DNA of 37,806 nucleotides from Planctomycetia bacterium. GTDB lineage: Bacteria; Planctomycetota; Planctomycetia; Pirellulales; UBA7805. Shown one piece after another: positions 23,616 through 31,727 of this stretch. A model generated the notes under the pieces. That model did no database searches. It saw only the letters and a program-made list of their open reading frames with translations, and was not told the DNA's origin. The stretch covers positions 1-37,806 of the forward strand of contig JAIOQB010000039.1 of assembly GCA_021413585.1 (NCBI GenBank), in the 5' to 3' direction. The translations under genes were made by a program, and so were the position numbers. How positions within the stretch are numbered: position 1 is the stretch's first letter; every line of letters begins with the position of its first letter.

Positions 23616-23646
23616 CGGAGCCGCGAGGGTAAACCCCGCGGCTCCG
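23616..23646. repeat. CGGAGCCGCG palindrome (related to the CCACGGGG family)
   Basis: Arms CGGAGCCGCG (23616-23625) and CGCGGCTCCG (23637-23646) pair fully, with an inner GGGT/ACCC. The skeleton GAGCC-CG-GGG-TTTA-CCCC-CG-GGCTC is the same as at 13347-13367. TTTT follows on the plus side only, while both neighbouring genes are read on the minus strand. Confidence 0.75.
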
Positions 23647-23681
23647 TTTTAGGTCGGCGATATTAGAACCGCAGGAACTGC

Positions 23682-26450
23682 TCACCGCCAACTCAGCACC
23701 CGAAACAACCCTTCTCGTTTGGCAATCCGCTCCGGTAATTGCAGCAGTTTTTCGCGGTAGATGCTCAGCACGATGCCGCAGATAAACAACACGCCGCCGC
23801 CGATGGTCAGATACACGCCGGCCGCGATCTGCTGCCGCCAGCCTAGCGACACGATCACCATGATCAGATACGCCACCAACGCCAGCCCGCCCATCATGGT
23901 TGTGGCTTTGACCTGCCAACTGTAGCCGGTGACCACCAGCAGCAGTGTGACAACGAACAGCGCCAGCTCGTCGATCGGCGAGATCGCGTGTCCCGGCGCG
24001 CGGTGGTAGATCGTGGCGATCAACAACGGCAACGACGCAAGCAATCCGCCGAGCCACAGTGACACGGTCACGCCGTCGTCGAGCCGGCCGGTCACTTCGC
24101 GGAAGCGGCCCACGTAGCCCAGCACCACGAGCAGCACGCCGGTGACAGTGCCGAAGATTTCCAACTTCTGCCAGTGGGTAAGGTGGGACAGCACGTTAAG
24201 CATCAGGAAATCGAGCGCCACCAGGGCCAGCGAAGCGGCCAGGTACAGCCGCCGCCAGCGCCCCGGTGCCAAGACGCTTGCAATTAGCCCGGCCAGAATG
24301 GTTAACGTCAGCACTCCGACGAATTTCCACTCCATCTCCTGAGTCGCCAGCCGAGCCAACCCTTGCAGTAAGGCGGCCAGCAATGCGACGGAAAGCACGC
24401 CGTTGCCCGCCTGGAGCATCGGCAGGCCACGGCCCTCCAAGCTTTGCGTTGGCGCGCCGTTGGGGCGAAAGACGTCCACTTTCTTGATCCCCGCCAATCG
24501 GCTCAGCACCAGCAGCAGCACGCCCAGGCCGGCGTAAATCAACGTGTGGTACTCGCTCGGCACGTTGCGGTAGCCCAGGAACTGCCACAACGCCCCGCAG
24601 GCCGCGGCCGCCGCGAGGTACACGTTCGCGCTGCGGCGACGGATCATCGCCGCCAGCATGTAGAAGACCGACGCCTCGACGAACACAATCCCCAGACGCA
24701 GGTTGGCCAGTTCGCCATGTCGAGGACTCAGCAGCGTTTCGACGCCGATCCCTTCCACGGCGGAGATCACCGCGCCGGCCAGGATCACCGCCGTGGTTAC
24801 GTGCGCGATCCAACCCAATGCTCGGGCAGGTCCGCCGCCGCGCCACATGCGAGCGGCCAGCAAGTAGCCGATCGGCACCAGCATCAGCCACGGCGCCTGG
24901 GCCGACCAGTCCTCCATCCCCATCAGCCGCAACAATCCGGCCGCCGCCACCACCAGCGCCGCCGCCGAGTTGGCGAGATACGCCACCGAAGTGCGCGAGG
25001 TGCGCGTCAGCCACGCTGAAAGGCGGTTCGATACTGCCACCACCAGCATCACCACGACAAACATCCAGCTAACGTCAAACTTCCAAGCCACCGGCAGCAC
25101 CTGGCTGGTCGCGCGAAAATGCAGCAGCAAACCCATCAGCAGCGGCAGCACCCCCAGGATCAGGCCGACGCGCGGCAATGCCCGGCGGGCCCGGTCTGCG
25201 TCATTCGAGGACGAGGCGGCCAGATTGCAGACCACGCTCAGTAGTGCGAACAGCGCCAGCAGCCATTCCTGCCGGACGTCGAGTCCCAGTACGCTCAGCG
25301 CGGCCAGCACGACGCAAAACGCCGCCGCGTAGATGTAATAGCCAACGCGACGCACAACGAGGTCGGAATAGAGATACGCATACGCCCCGGCCAGCCACAG
25401 CCCGCCGGCGAGCAGGTGCGACTCGGTGAGCAGGTTCCCCTTCCAGGTGATTTCGAGCAACTCGCGGATCGGCTTGCCGAGGCAACCCAGCAGTTGGGTT
25501 CCGAACAAGATCAGCAGCGCCACGCCCACCTGTGCCTGCCCCGACCAAAACAGCGGCATCCCAAATCTTCGCCTGTCGAAGATTTCCGCCTGAACCGGAA
25601 ACACTCGTTCGACGTGGATGGAGAGCAACCCCAGCCCGAGCAAGAACATGGATAAATACGTGGTGTCGGACACATGCTGCAGTTCCGCCAGGAACAGGCA
25701 CATCGTCAGCGTCAGGCCTCCTTCCACGGCGTACATGAACAGCGGGTCGCGGAGCACAAACACCGTGGCGATGTAGACCAGGCAGCAAGCCAACCCGCCG
25801 AGCCACAGGTTGTCTTCGAGCTTGAGCAATCCTTGCGAATGATAGAACCACAGATTCAGCGGCGCTACGAGGCAGCCCAGCATCGTCAGCGCGCGGCCCG
25901 CCACGCGGAAGCGGGTTTTCAGCACCAGCCACCAACCGCTTCCCAGCACCAGTGCCGTGGCACCGCCAAACACCGCGGCCAGCACCAGTACGTTTTTGAA
26001 AATGCCCAGGCTGGCGAGCCAGATCACCAGCCCCAGCACCGCCAGCCCGCCGCCGAGCGTGAGCATCCACTGAATGCTGCGCGGATCGAGCAGCGCTTCA
26101 AACATCTGCCGGTAGGAAACCTTCGGCCGTCGCTTGGGGGGCTTCACCGGTTCGCGCGGCGGGTCCATGTACTCCGGGATCTCGGTGGCCTCGAAGGGAA
26201 TGTCTGTGGCGGCGGCAGATGCAGCTGTTGAAGCGGCGGCGCTTGAGCCCGCTTCGGTGGTGCCTCCTGGTAAACCGGCGATGGGAGCCGCGGAGGGGCT
26301 CGGTTCGCCAGCACCTTCTGTGCCCTTCAAGAGCGACGGAACCGGCACTTTCAACACACGGCCGCAAAACGGGCATTGTGCCCGCGACCCGGCGAATTCT
26401 CTGGGAGCCTTCAGCAACTGGCCGCACTCGCACGCCACTTGGATATCCAT
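23682..26450 (-). CDS. Very large multi-span membrane protein with N-terminal zinc ribbon
   Basis: This 922-residue protein opens with a small zinc ribbon (VACECGQLLKAPREF, AQCPFCGRVLKVP; four Cys). A low-complexity Ala/Ser/Pro linker runs to about residue 105, then a basic KPPKRRPKVSYRQM segment. After about 130 residues, the rest is an almost unbroken series of some 20 or more hydrophobic segments with short loops. No catalytic motif is visible. The architecture recalls the DUF2157/DUF2339-type multi-span proteins, but I cannot assign one. The zinc ribbon plus membrane array is common in planctomycetes. The short soluble domain should face the cytoplasm. Function unknown. Upstream of it lies the mraZ control region; downstream, a palindrome. 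Confidence 0.82.
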   Translation of the reverse strand: MDIQVACECGQLLKAPREFAGSRAQCPFCGRVLKVPVPSLLKGTEGAGEPSPSAAPIAGLPGGTTEAGSSAAASTAASAAATDIPFEATEIPEYMDPPREPVKPPKRRPKVSYRQMFEALLDPRSIQWMLTLGGGLAVLGLVIWLASLGIFKNVLVLAAVFGGATALVLGSGWWLVLKTRFRVAGRALTMLGCLVAPLNLWFYHSQGLLKLEDNLWLGGLACCLVYIATVFVLRDPLFMYAVEGGLTLTMCLFLAELQHVSDTTYLSMFLLGLGLLSIHVERVFPVQAEIFDRRRFGMPLFWSGQAQVGVALLILFGTQLLGCLGKPIRELLEITWKGNLLTESHLLAGGLWLAGAYAYLYSDLVVRRVGYYIYAAAFCVVLAALSVLGLDVRQEWLLALFALLSVVCNLAASSSNDADRARRALPRVGLILGVLPLLMGLLLHFRATSQVLPVAWKFDVSWMFVVVMLVVAVSNRLSAWLTRTSRTSVAYLANSAAALVVAAAGLLRLMGMEDWSAQAPWLMLVPIGYLLAARMWRGGGPARALGWIAHVTTAVILAGAVISAVEGIGVETLLSPRHGELANLRLGIVFVEASVFYMLAAMIRRRSANVYLAAAAACGALWQFLGYRNVPSEYHTLIYAGLGVLLLVLSRLAGIKKVDVFRPNGAPTQSLEGRGLPMLQAGNGVLSVALLAALLQGLARLATQEMEWKFVGVLTLTILAGLIASVLAPGRWRRLYLAASLALVALDFLMLNVLSHLTHWQKLEIFGTVTGVLLVVLGYVGRFREVTGRLDDGVTVSLWLGGLLASLPLLIATIYHRAPGHAISPIDELALFVVTLLLVVTGYSWQVKATTMMGGLALVAYLIMVIVSLGWRQQIAAGVYLTIGGGVLFICGIVLSIYREKLLQLPERIAKREGLFRVLSWR

Positions 26451-26954
26451 CGCGCACTCCTACCGGTCTTGATGATGTGAGGCACTCCGGGCGGCCCGCT
26501 GGCTGCCGGAACGTGAACGAATGTTTCGATGTGCGACATCGTCAGACGGCGAACGCCGCGCGGCTGGGGCCACAACCCAAGCCGGGTCGCACACCGATTC
26601 CGGCGGAATCAGCCGCGCGTGGGCGGATCGCAAAGAAACGTCAGACGAGAGACCGGGCAACGGACCAGCGTATCGTGCGGCCCGCCTCGCGTCCAGGGAA
26701 TTCGCCGCCAATTTGGGGGGCTGGCTCCAGCGGCTCAATTTTCGTGCCGTGGCGAAGACCAAAGGGATCAGAAAAAGTGGCAAATAATCGCGCCGGGCGA
26801 TTGCAAACCGGGGAAAACTTGTTACCTTACTTCTGTGGGAAACATACCCATTTTGGTTCAATAACGAGCTGAATTGCGGGAAACAAGCCCAATTCAAACG
26901 CATTAAACGAAAGGAGTCGTGCCTGCTGCGAGTCGCGCCGGGGACTGAGCCGAG
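26451..26954. promoter_or_regulatory. mraZ upstream region with repeated GNGGGAAAC boxes
   Basis: This 500-bp gap has no credible gene. The last 180 bp are less GC-rich and contain GTGGCAAAT (26777-26785), GGGGAAAAC (26810-26818), GTGGGAAAC (26835-26843) and GCGGGAAAC (26876-26884). The last two are also half-palindromic (TGGGAAACATACCCA and CGGGAAACAAGCCC). E. coli MraZ represses its own promoter by binding repeated TGGG-containing boxes, so these are candidate MraZ sites. A weak -35-like TTGTTA is at 26819-26824. Confidence 0.5.
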
Positions 26955-27488
26955 ATGGCAGCCAAGAAACAGGACTCCGCGAAGCAGGAATCAGGCAAGT
27001 TGGAATCCGATCCGTTGGAGTTCATCGTCGGCGAGTTTCCGCGGGCGTTGGACGACCGCTACCGGGTGTCCATTCCGCAAGAGTTGCTCGGGCCGCTGGA
27101 AGCAGCTAACGGCGATTGCATTCTGGCCAAGGAGCGGTCGGGCTGCTTGAGCGTCTGGCCGGCGGGGCGCTGGCAACAGCATCTCGACGCGGGAGTGGAA
27201 CTGGTGCGAAGCAAGATGCGGGCCGGCCGCCTGCAGGGGCGAATCGACGAAGTGCAGTTGCTCGGGCGGCTGCTGTCGACGCGTCACACGAAGGTGCAAC
27301 TGGCCGGACGAGGGCGGCTCGTGGTGCCCGAAGGGTTTAGGGAGTTTTTGGGAGTCGAGCCCAGCGGAGACGTGCTGGTGATCGGGGCCGCGGTGTGCGT
27401 GGAGTTGTGGCGGCCCGACGCGTTCGTGCAATACCTGGAAAAACGAATCCCCCGGTTCCGCCGCTTGTTGGACCGGCTGTCTGAATAG
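26955..27488 (+). CDS. mraZ: MraZ-type transcriptional regulator (orphan)
   Basis: This 177-residue protein has two SpoVT-AbrB-type repeats of the MraZ family. The first is VGEFPRALDDRYRVSIPQEL (about 25-44); the second is VQLAGRGRLVVPEGFREFLG (about 114-133) followed by VLVIGAAVCVELWRPDAF. The N-terminus is a Lys/Glu/Ser-rich extension of about 20 residues. MraZ normally heads the division and cell wall cluster with mraW; here it stands alone, as expected in a phylum that lost ftsZ. Repeated GNGGGAAAC boxes upstream suggest autoregulation. The ATG at 26955 has only a weak ribosome-binding site; AAGGAG lies far upstream at 26911-26916. The hairpin at 27513-27531 may end the transcript. Confidence 0.87.
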   Translation: MAAKKQDSAKQESGKLESDPLEFIVGEFPRALDDRYRVSIPQELLGPLEAANGDCILAKERSGCLSVWPAGRWQQHLDAGVELVRSKMRAGRLQGRIDEVQLLGRLLSTRHTKVQLAGRGRLVVPEGFREFLGVEPSGDVLVIGAAVCVELWRPDAFVQYLEKRIPRFRRLLDRLSE

Positions 27489-27512
27489 AGGAGATTAAAA
27501 TTCAAAGTTAGC

Positions 27513-27531
27513 CGCCGGTCCCCGACCGGCG
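27513..27531 (+). terminator. Hairpin downstream of mraZ, possible terminator
   Basis: CGCCGGTC (27513-27520), loop CCC, GACCGGCG (27524-27531). It forms a stable 8-bp stem 25 bp after the stop. There is no T tract, so intrinsic termination is uncertain. It may instead be an REP-like repeat. Confidence 0.45.
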
Positions 27532-27704
27532 CGTAATTCACTATGAATTTATCCGTGCCCGGCAGGGGTCATTGGATTGTTGTTTACCTTGCCTGTGCCA
27601 CCTGGTCAGAGGAATACAAGTCACCCACGGACCGGGATTCATCGGCATGGAGGCCAACTATCTGACTCCAGCCGGGCACGGTGTTTTTAAAGCAGAGAAA
27701 ATCA

Positions 27705-27838
27705 CTAGTGCTTTGTCACGGCTTAATTTTCGGATCAGCCGCAGGGCGCTAGCCCCCGGTTCGTGCCACAAAAACCGGGGGCTAGCGCCCTGCGGCTGAT
27801 TGAGGCAACCCGAATTTTAAGCGTTGACAAAGCACTAG
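27705..27838. mobile_element. MITE-like element with nested palindromes
   Basis: The outer terminal inverted repeats start CTAGTGCTTTGTCA (from 27705) and end as its complement TGACAAAGCACTAG (to 27838). They continue as CGGCTTAATTTTCGG and its near complement CCGAATTTTAAGCG. Inside is a perfect hairpin with 28-bp arms, 27734-27761 and 27773-27800, reading ATCAGCCGCAGGGCGC... around an 11-nt loop. The ends carry CTAG, which could be a TA- or CTAG-type target. No ORF is inside. The last codons of the DUF1844 gene lie within it. Confidence 0.75.
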
Positions 27839-28420
27839 CCCGAAGCGCAACAACATTATGCATCTGCTATCACGGAATTCGCCAACGAATACTGCGCTCT
27901 GCGAAACCGGCGCGACGGTTTGTTTCCAAACGTCCGAAACCTGCCCCCTAGAAGCGGCATCCGTTTTCAAAAGCCCCCCGCGCCGCTCCATCGCCACGTA
28001 CGCCATCCGCAATTCATGCAGCAGCGTCTCGAACATCTGCGCCTCTGCGAGCGTCGCTTGTCCGCGGGTTTTGTCCTGCAGCATGTCAATCAGATCGATG
28101 AAATGCCGGGCTTGCGCCAGATCGGCCGTCACCTGACCTGAGATAGGGTTGGGAAGCGCGCCGAGCGTGACCATCGCCTGCGTGGCGAGCATGCCGACCA
28201 GCGTCTGCAAGTCGGCCGGCGGCAGCGGCGGAGCCGCAGCAGCACGAACCGGCTCTTTCGCCGGCGTTGCGGCGATGGCTGGAGATTCAGCCGGATCGGT
28301 GGTCGTGTCGGACGGCCGCTCGGCACTTGGCGCCGACTTCTCTTGCGCGGCCGCTTCGCGCTCCGCTTCCACGCGGCTCTTCCAGTCTTCGTCGATGATG
28401 ATTTTCTTGTCGTCGGTCAT
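27782..28420 (-). CDS. DUF1844 domain protein whose C-terminus is encoded by a MITE-like repeat
   Basis: This 212-residue protein has an acidic/basic N-terminus (DDKKIIIDEDWKSRVEAERE) and an Ala/Pro-rich linker. The DUF1844 helical domain is at about residues 65-150: ADLQTLVGMLATQAMVTLG, IDLIDMLQDKTRGQATLAEA and LLHELRMAYVAM. After a normal domain end near residue 155, about 55 further residues follow. The last 18 or so (LVLCQRLKFGLPQSAAGR) are translated from the MITE-like element at 27705-27838, and the stop TAG falls in its central arm. The original stop has probably been lost. I use the ATG at 28420, not the longer frame. It lies 62 nt after pyrG on the same strand; the function of DUF1844 is unknown. 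Confidence 0.85.
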   Translation of the reverse strand: MTDDKKIIIDEDWKSRVEAEREAAAQEKSAPSAERPSDTTTDPAESPAIAATPAKEPVRAAAAPPLPPADLQTLVGMLATQAMVTLGALPNPISGQVTADLAQARHFIDLIDMLQDKTRGQATLAEAQMFETLLHELRMAYVAMERRGGLLKTDAASRGQVSDVWKQTVAPVSQSAVFVGEFRDSRCIMLLRFGLVLCQRLKFGLPQSAAGR

Positions 28421-28482
28421 AATGGTAAATCGGCCGGGGCGGCAAAACGCGCTTCCCTGCGGGGCGCGGCTAAACAGGTGAA

Positions 28483-30105
28483 CTACATGTGCCGAACGAC
28501 CGCCGCTTCCACAAAGCCTGCAAACAGCGGCTGGGCTAACGTCGGCTTTGACTTGAACTCGGGATGAAACTGCACCGCCACAAACCACGGGTGATCGGCC
28601 AGCTCGACCACTTCCACCAGCGAGCCGTCAATGTTTGTACCCGCGATCACCAGCCCATTTGCCTCGAACTGCTGGCGGTAGACGTTGTTGAATTCGTAGC
28701 GGTGACGGTGTCGCTCGGTGATCGTGTCCCTGCCATAGCACTCGTGGGCATGCGTGCCGGCCGTGAGCTTCGCAGTCTGGGCTCCCAGCCGCATCGTCCC
28801 CCCTTTGTCGACCACCGATTTCTGCTCGTCCAGCAGGCAAATCACCGGATGGGGGGTGTTCTTGTCGAACTCGCTGGAGTGGGCGCCGGCCAGCCCCACG
28901 ACATTGCGGGCAAACTCGATTACCGCGCACTGCATTCCTAGGCAAATGCCCAAAAATGGGATACCGCGCACGCGGGCGTACTCGATGGCTTGTACTTTAC
29001 CTTCGATTCCCCGCTCGCCAAAACCGCCGGGGACCAGGATGCCATCGTAGCCGGCCAGCAGCCGCTGCGCCCCTTCCTGCTCGATCTGCTCGCTCTGGAT
29101 CGGCTGGATGCGGATCTGCGTGCGGTTGGCGATGCCGGCGTGGTCGATTGCCTCGTAGATCGACTTGTACGCGTCGCGATGCTCGGCGTATTTGCCCACG
29201 ACGGCGATGCTGATCTCGTGCTCCGGGTTTCGCAGCCGCCGCATCAGTTCGTGCCAGTCGTCGATGTCCAGCGGATCGGCGTGCAGCTTGAGCTGATCGA
29301 CAATCAACTGGTCCAGGCCGTTTTCCACCAGGCTGAAGGGGACTTCGTAGATGGAAAAGTCCTTGTCCTTCTCTTCGATGACGGCACGCAGCGGCACGTT
29401 GCAGAACAGGGCGATCTTCTGCCGGTCGTCTTGCGAAAGCGACCGCTCCGTGCGGCAGATCAGTACGTCGGGCTGGATGCCGATGCCGCGCAATTGGCCG
29501 ACGCTATGCTGCGTGGGCTTGGTCTTCAACTCGCTGGCCGCCTTGAGATACGGAACCAGCGTAAGGTGGATGTACAGGCAGTTTTCCTTGCCCACGTCGA
29601 GGGCGAACTGGCGGATCGCCTCCAGGAACGGCTGGCTTTCGATGTCGCCGGCCGTGCCACCGATCTCGGTGATCACGACGTTGACGCCCGGCTCGGCCAG
29701 CTTGGCGATGACGCTTTTGATTTCGTTGGTGATGTGCGGAATCACCTGCACTGTCTTGCCCAGAAACTCGCCGCGCCGCTCTTTGTTGATCACCGACTGG
29801 TAGATCTGCCCGGTGGTGTAGTTCGAGTCGCGCGTCAGCGGGCTGTTGGTGAACCGCTCATAATGCCCCAGGTCGAGGTCGGTCTCGCTGCCGTCGTCGA
29901 GCACGTAGACTTCGCCGTGTTGATAGGGGCTCATCGTGCCCGGATCGACGTTGATGTACGGATCGAGCTTCTGCATCCGCACGCTCAGGCCGCGATGCTC
30001 GAGCAGCATCCCGATCGACGCACTGGTCAGCCCCTTGCCGAGCGAACTAACGACGCCGCCGGTGACGAAGATGTGTTTGGTCATGGCCGTGGTGTTTTTG
30101 CCCAA
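28483..30105 (-). CDS. pyrG: CTP synthase
   Basis: This 540-residue enzyme converts UTP to CTP using ATP and glutamine, the last step of pyrimidine nucleotide synthesis. The N-terminal synthase domain begins [20 protein letters not shown], with [19 protein letters not shown] and [11 protein letters not shown]. The C-terminal glutamine amidotransferase has [17 protein letters not shown] (catalytic Cys) and VQFHPEF (catalytic His). All expected residues are present and the length is normal. The start is the TTG at 30105, because AGGAGG lies exactly 8 nt before it; the ATG at 30084 is the alternative. A 13-bp direct repeat is 58-83 bp upstream. It is likely co-transcribed with the DUF1844 gene. 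Confidence 0.97.
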   Translation of the reverse strand: MGKNTTAMTKHIFVTGGVVSSLGKGLTSASIGMLLEHRGLSVRMQKLDPYINVDPGTMSPYQHGEVYVLDDGSETDLDLGHYERFTNSPLTRDSNYTTGQIYQSVINKERRGEFLGKTVQVIPHITNEIKSVIAKLAEPGVNVVITEIGGTAGDIESQPFLEAIRQFALDVGKENCLYIHLTLVPYLKAASELKTKPTQHSVGQLRGIGIQPDVLICRTERSLSQDDRQKIALFCNVPLRAVIEEKDKDFSIYEVPFSLVENGLDQLIVDQLKLHADPLDIDDWHELMRRLRNPEHEISIAVVGKYAEHRDAYKSIYEAIDHAGIANRTQIRIQPIQSEQIEQEGAQRLLAGYDGILVPGGFGERGIEGKVQAIEYARVRGIPFLGICLGMQCAVIEFARNVVGLAGAHSSEFDKNTPHPVICLLDEQKSVVDKGGTMRLGAQTAKLTAGTHAHECYGRDTITERHRHRYEFNNVYRQQFEANGLVIAGTNIDGSLVEVVELADHPWFVAVQFHPEFKSKPTLAQPLFAGFVEAAVVRHM

Positions 30106-30162
30106 GTTGGAACCCTCCTGGTTGCCTGCCGTTTAGCTGGCGTCTGCGAGCCCACCAAACCC

Positions 30163-30188
30163 CTTACGATAGCATCTTACGATAGCAT
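30163..30188. repeat. Two tandem 13-bp copies of CTTACGATAGCAT upstream of pyrG
   Basis: CTTACGATAGCAT occurs at 30163-30175 and again at 30176-30188 with no mismatch. On the minus strand each copy holds GCTATCGT, so a -10-like or protein-binding box is doubled 58-83 bp before the pyrG start. Confidence 0.8.
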
Positions 30189-30283
30189 CCGCGGCACGCG
30201 ACTGGCCAGTCCGTGGGATTTTAGCCGGAAAACTGCATTTCGCGGGAGCGGCGGAGGGTTCTGCAGCGAACGCAAAGCGCACC

Positions 30284-30300
30284 CCCGGGCGGAGCCCGGG
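30284..30300. repeat. CCCGGGC/GCCCGGG hairpin
   Basis: CCCGGGC (30284-30290), loop GGA, GCCCGGG (30294-30300). This is a strong stem directly after the stop of the small minus-strand ORF. It is a possible terminator of that operon or an REP-like repeat; there is no T run. Confidence 0.55.
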
Positions 30301-30301
30301 T

Positions 30302-30535
30302 CTATGACGCGCTGGCGGCACTGAGTGCTTGGAGAAGTATCGCCTGCTTGCGGAGGCACTCCGCTTGGGAATTGCGGCGAACGCTCAGTTGCGCCTCGGC
30401 CCAGGCGTTGTTGTCTTCGGCGGCGCGCACCTGGGCCTCGGAATTCCACATGCGATTCCGCCGCGATTCTTCCGCATGGATGAGCGTGGCGTCCGAGGGC
30501 GGAATCGATCCGGGTGTGGAGGAATCGCGGTTCAT
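30302..30535 (-). CDS. Small hypothetical protein downstream of the nucleotidyltransferase
   Basis: This is a 77-residue polar protein (MNRDSSTPGSIPPSDATLIH..., with RRNRMWNSEAQVRAAEDNNAWAEAQLSVRRNSQA). It looks helical, rich in Ala, Glu and Arg, with no membrane segment. No family is recognised. The ATG lies only 4 nt after the TAA of the upstream nucleotidyltransferase gene, which strongly suggests translation from the same message. A GC-rich hairpin follows the stop at once. It could be a partner protein of the nucleotidyltransferase. Confidence 0.55.
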   Translation of the reverse strand: MNRDSSTPGSIPPSDATLIHAEESRRNRMWNSEAQVRAAEDNNAWAEAQLSVRRNSQAECLRKQAILLQALSAASAS

Positions 30536-30539
30536 ATTT

Positions 30540-31022
30540 TTATTGCTTTGCCAATTTTCGCTCTAGAACCGCAACGCGATCCGACTTGCGCAGGTCCTGG
30601 CTGATGACCATCTGGCAGCGCAGCATGTCTTCGTCGGCAATTCCGTAGTAGGGCGTGCCGTCCTTGGTTGTCTCCAGGATTGCCCGGCTGTGGCACTCGA
30701 ACCAATCGGATAGTCCCGGCACCGCGCGAAAGACATTCAATGCGCCGGCGTTGGTGCCAACACAATACACCGACTGAGAGTCGAGCCAGGCAGGGGCCCG
30801 AATGACGACCGGCCCCCAGGTTGCGTCGGATTCGCCCCATTCGGCCTGCAAGGCCCCTAAGGCACGCTCACAGCGATGGCGGTTGGCCGCCTGATCGTCG
30901 ATCCAAATATCCAAATCGGTTGTGGCGGGGCCGTTGTGGCGCAGCAGGAAGTTCACGCCGCCGATTACCATGTAATCGACCTCGTGCGAGTTGAGCACGG
31001 CCAGGATGGCGCTGATGTTCAT
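30540..31022 (-). CDS. Nucleotidyltransferase-fold protein
   Basis: This 160-residue protein has the minimal nucleotidyltransferase fold. VIGGVNFLLRHNG (about 19-31) carries the Gly-Gly helix start, and TDLDIWIDD (about 35-43) has the D-x-D metal-binding pair. This pattern is found in small stand-alone or AbiEii-like transferases that modify tRNA or proteins. The rest (CERALGALQAEWGE, DEDMLRCQMVISQDLRKSDR) resembles such proteins, but no close relative can be named. It lies 20 nt after the glutathione peroxidase and 4 nt before the small ORF, in one apparent operon. A toxin or regulator role is only a possibility. Confidence 0.75.
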   Translation of the reverse strand: MNISAILAVLNSHEVDYMVIGGVNFLLRHNGPATTDLDIWIDDQAANRHRCERALGALQAEWGESDATWGPVVIRAPAWLDSQSVYCVGTNAGALNVFRAVPGLSDWFECHSRAILETTKDGTPYYGIADEDMLRCQMVISQDLRKSDRVAVLERKLAKQ

Positions 31023-31042
31023 GAAATCATTCGCAAGTGCGA

Positions 31043-31627
31043 CTACTTCTCCGCCAGCGCTTTCTCGATCGCCGCCACCACGTCCTGCGCGTCGGGCTTC
31101 GTGCGGGGGCCGAAGCGGGCGACGACTTCTCCTTGGCGATTGATCAGAAACTTTTCAAAGTTCCAACTGATCTTGCCAGGGCCGACCGGCTTCGTTTGCA
31201 GCGCGGTGAGATACTTGTAGAGTGGGTCGGCACCCTCGCCGTTGACTTCGATCTTCGAGAACATATCGAACTTCACGCCGTATTTTTGCGTGCAGAACTG
31301 CTTGATTTCGGCGGCCGAGCCGGGTTCCTGGCCGTTGAACTGATTGCACGGCATGCCGAGGATGGCCAAGCCCTGGTCGGCATACTTTTCGTGCAAGGCT
31401 TCAAGCTGCTTGTATTGCGGGGTGAGTCCGCAGCGACTGGCGACGTTGACGACCAGCACGACCTTGCCGTGATACTTGGCCAGGTTGACGTCTTCGCCGG
31501 CGAGCGACTTCATGGTGAAGTTGAGCGCGGCCGGGGCAGCCTTGGCGTCCGACTCGGCGCCAACGGCCATTCGACTGACCAGGGTCGCCGCCAAACAGCA
31601 AGCCGCCAACGCGAAAACTTTTGACAT
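31043..31627 (-). CDS. Exported glutathione peroxidase (thiol peroxidase type)
   Basis: This 194-residue peroxidase of the glutathione peroxidase family has a signal peptide (FALAACCLAATLVSRMAVGA), so it acts in the envelope, removing peroxides. The catalytic tetrad is visible: Cys66 in NVASRCGLTPQY, Gln100 in CNQFNGQEP, and Trp-Asn in SWNFEKFL. Cys94 in MPCNQF is the conserved second Cys, and Cys112 (KQFCTQKYGV) may be the resolving one used with thioredoxin. The catalytic residue is Cys, not selenocysteine. GGAG is 8 nt before the ATG. It heads the run of three minus-strand genes to 30302. Confidence 0.93.
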   Translation of the reverse strand: MSKVFALAACCLAATLVSRMAVGAESDAKAAPAALNFTMKSLAGEDVNLAKYHGKVVLVVNVASRCGLTPQYKQLEALHEKYADQGLAILGMPCNQFNGQEPGSAAEIKQFCTQKYGVKFDMFSKIEVNGEGADPLYKYLTALQTKPVGPGKISWNFEKFLINRQGEVVARFGPRTKPDAQDVVAAIEKALAEK

Positions 31628-31727
31628 GGCAGAAACTCCAATTCCGGGTGGGCTATAAGGAGGAAAGCTGCCTTAAGTCTAGCGGGTCCACGGGCTGAGG
31701 CAACTGACTGGTTAAAACGCTGGCAAT

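Noticed and set aside
26911..26948. Small upstream ORF before mraZ (GTG at 26919, stop at 26946)
   Set aside because: AGGAG lies only 2 nt from the GTG, too close for good initiation, and the nine-residue peptide has no feature.
28990..30324. 444-codon plus-strand frame
   Set aside because: It lies fully antisense to pyrG and matches no family; GC-rich third positions keep the opposite strand open.
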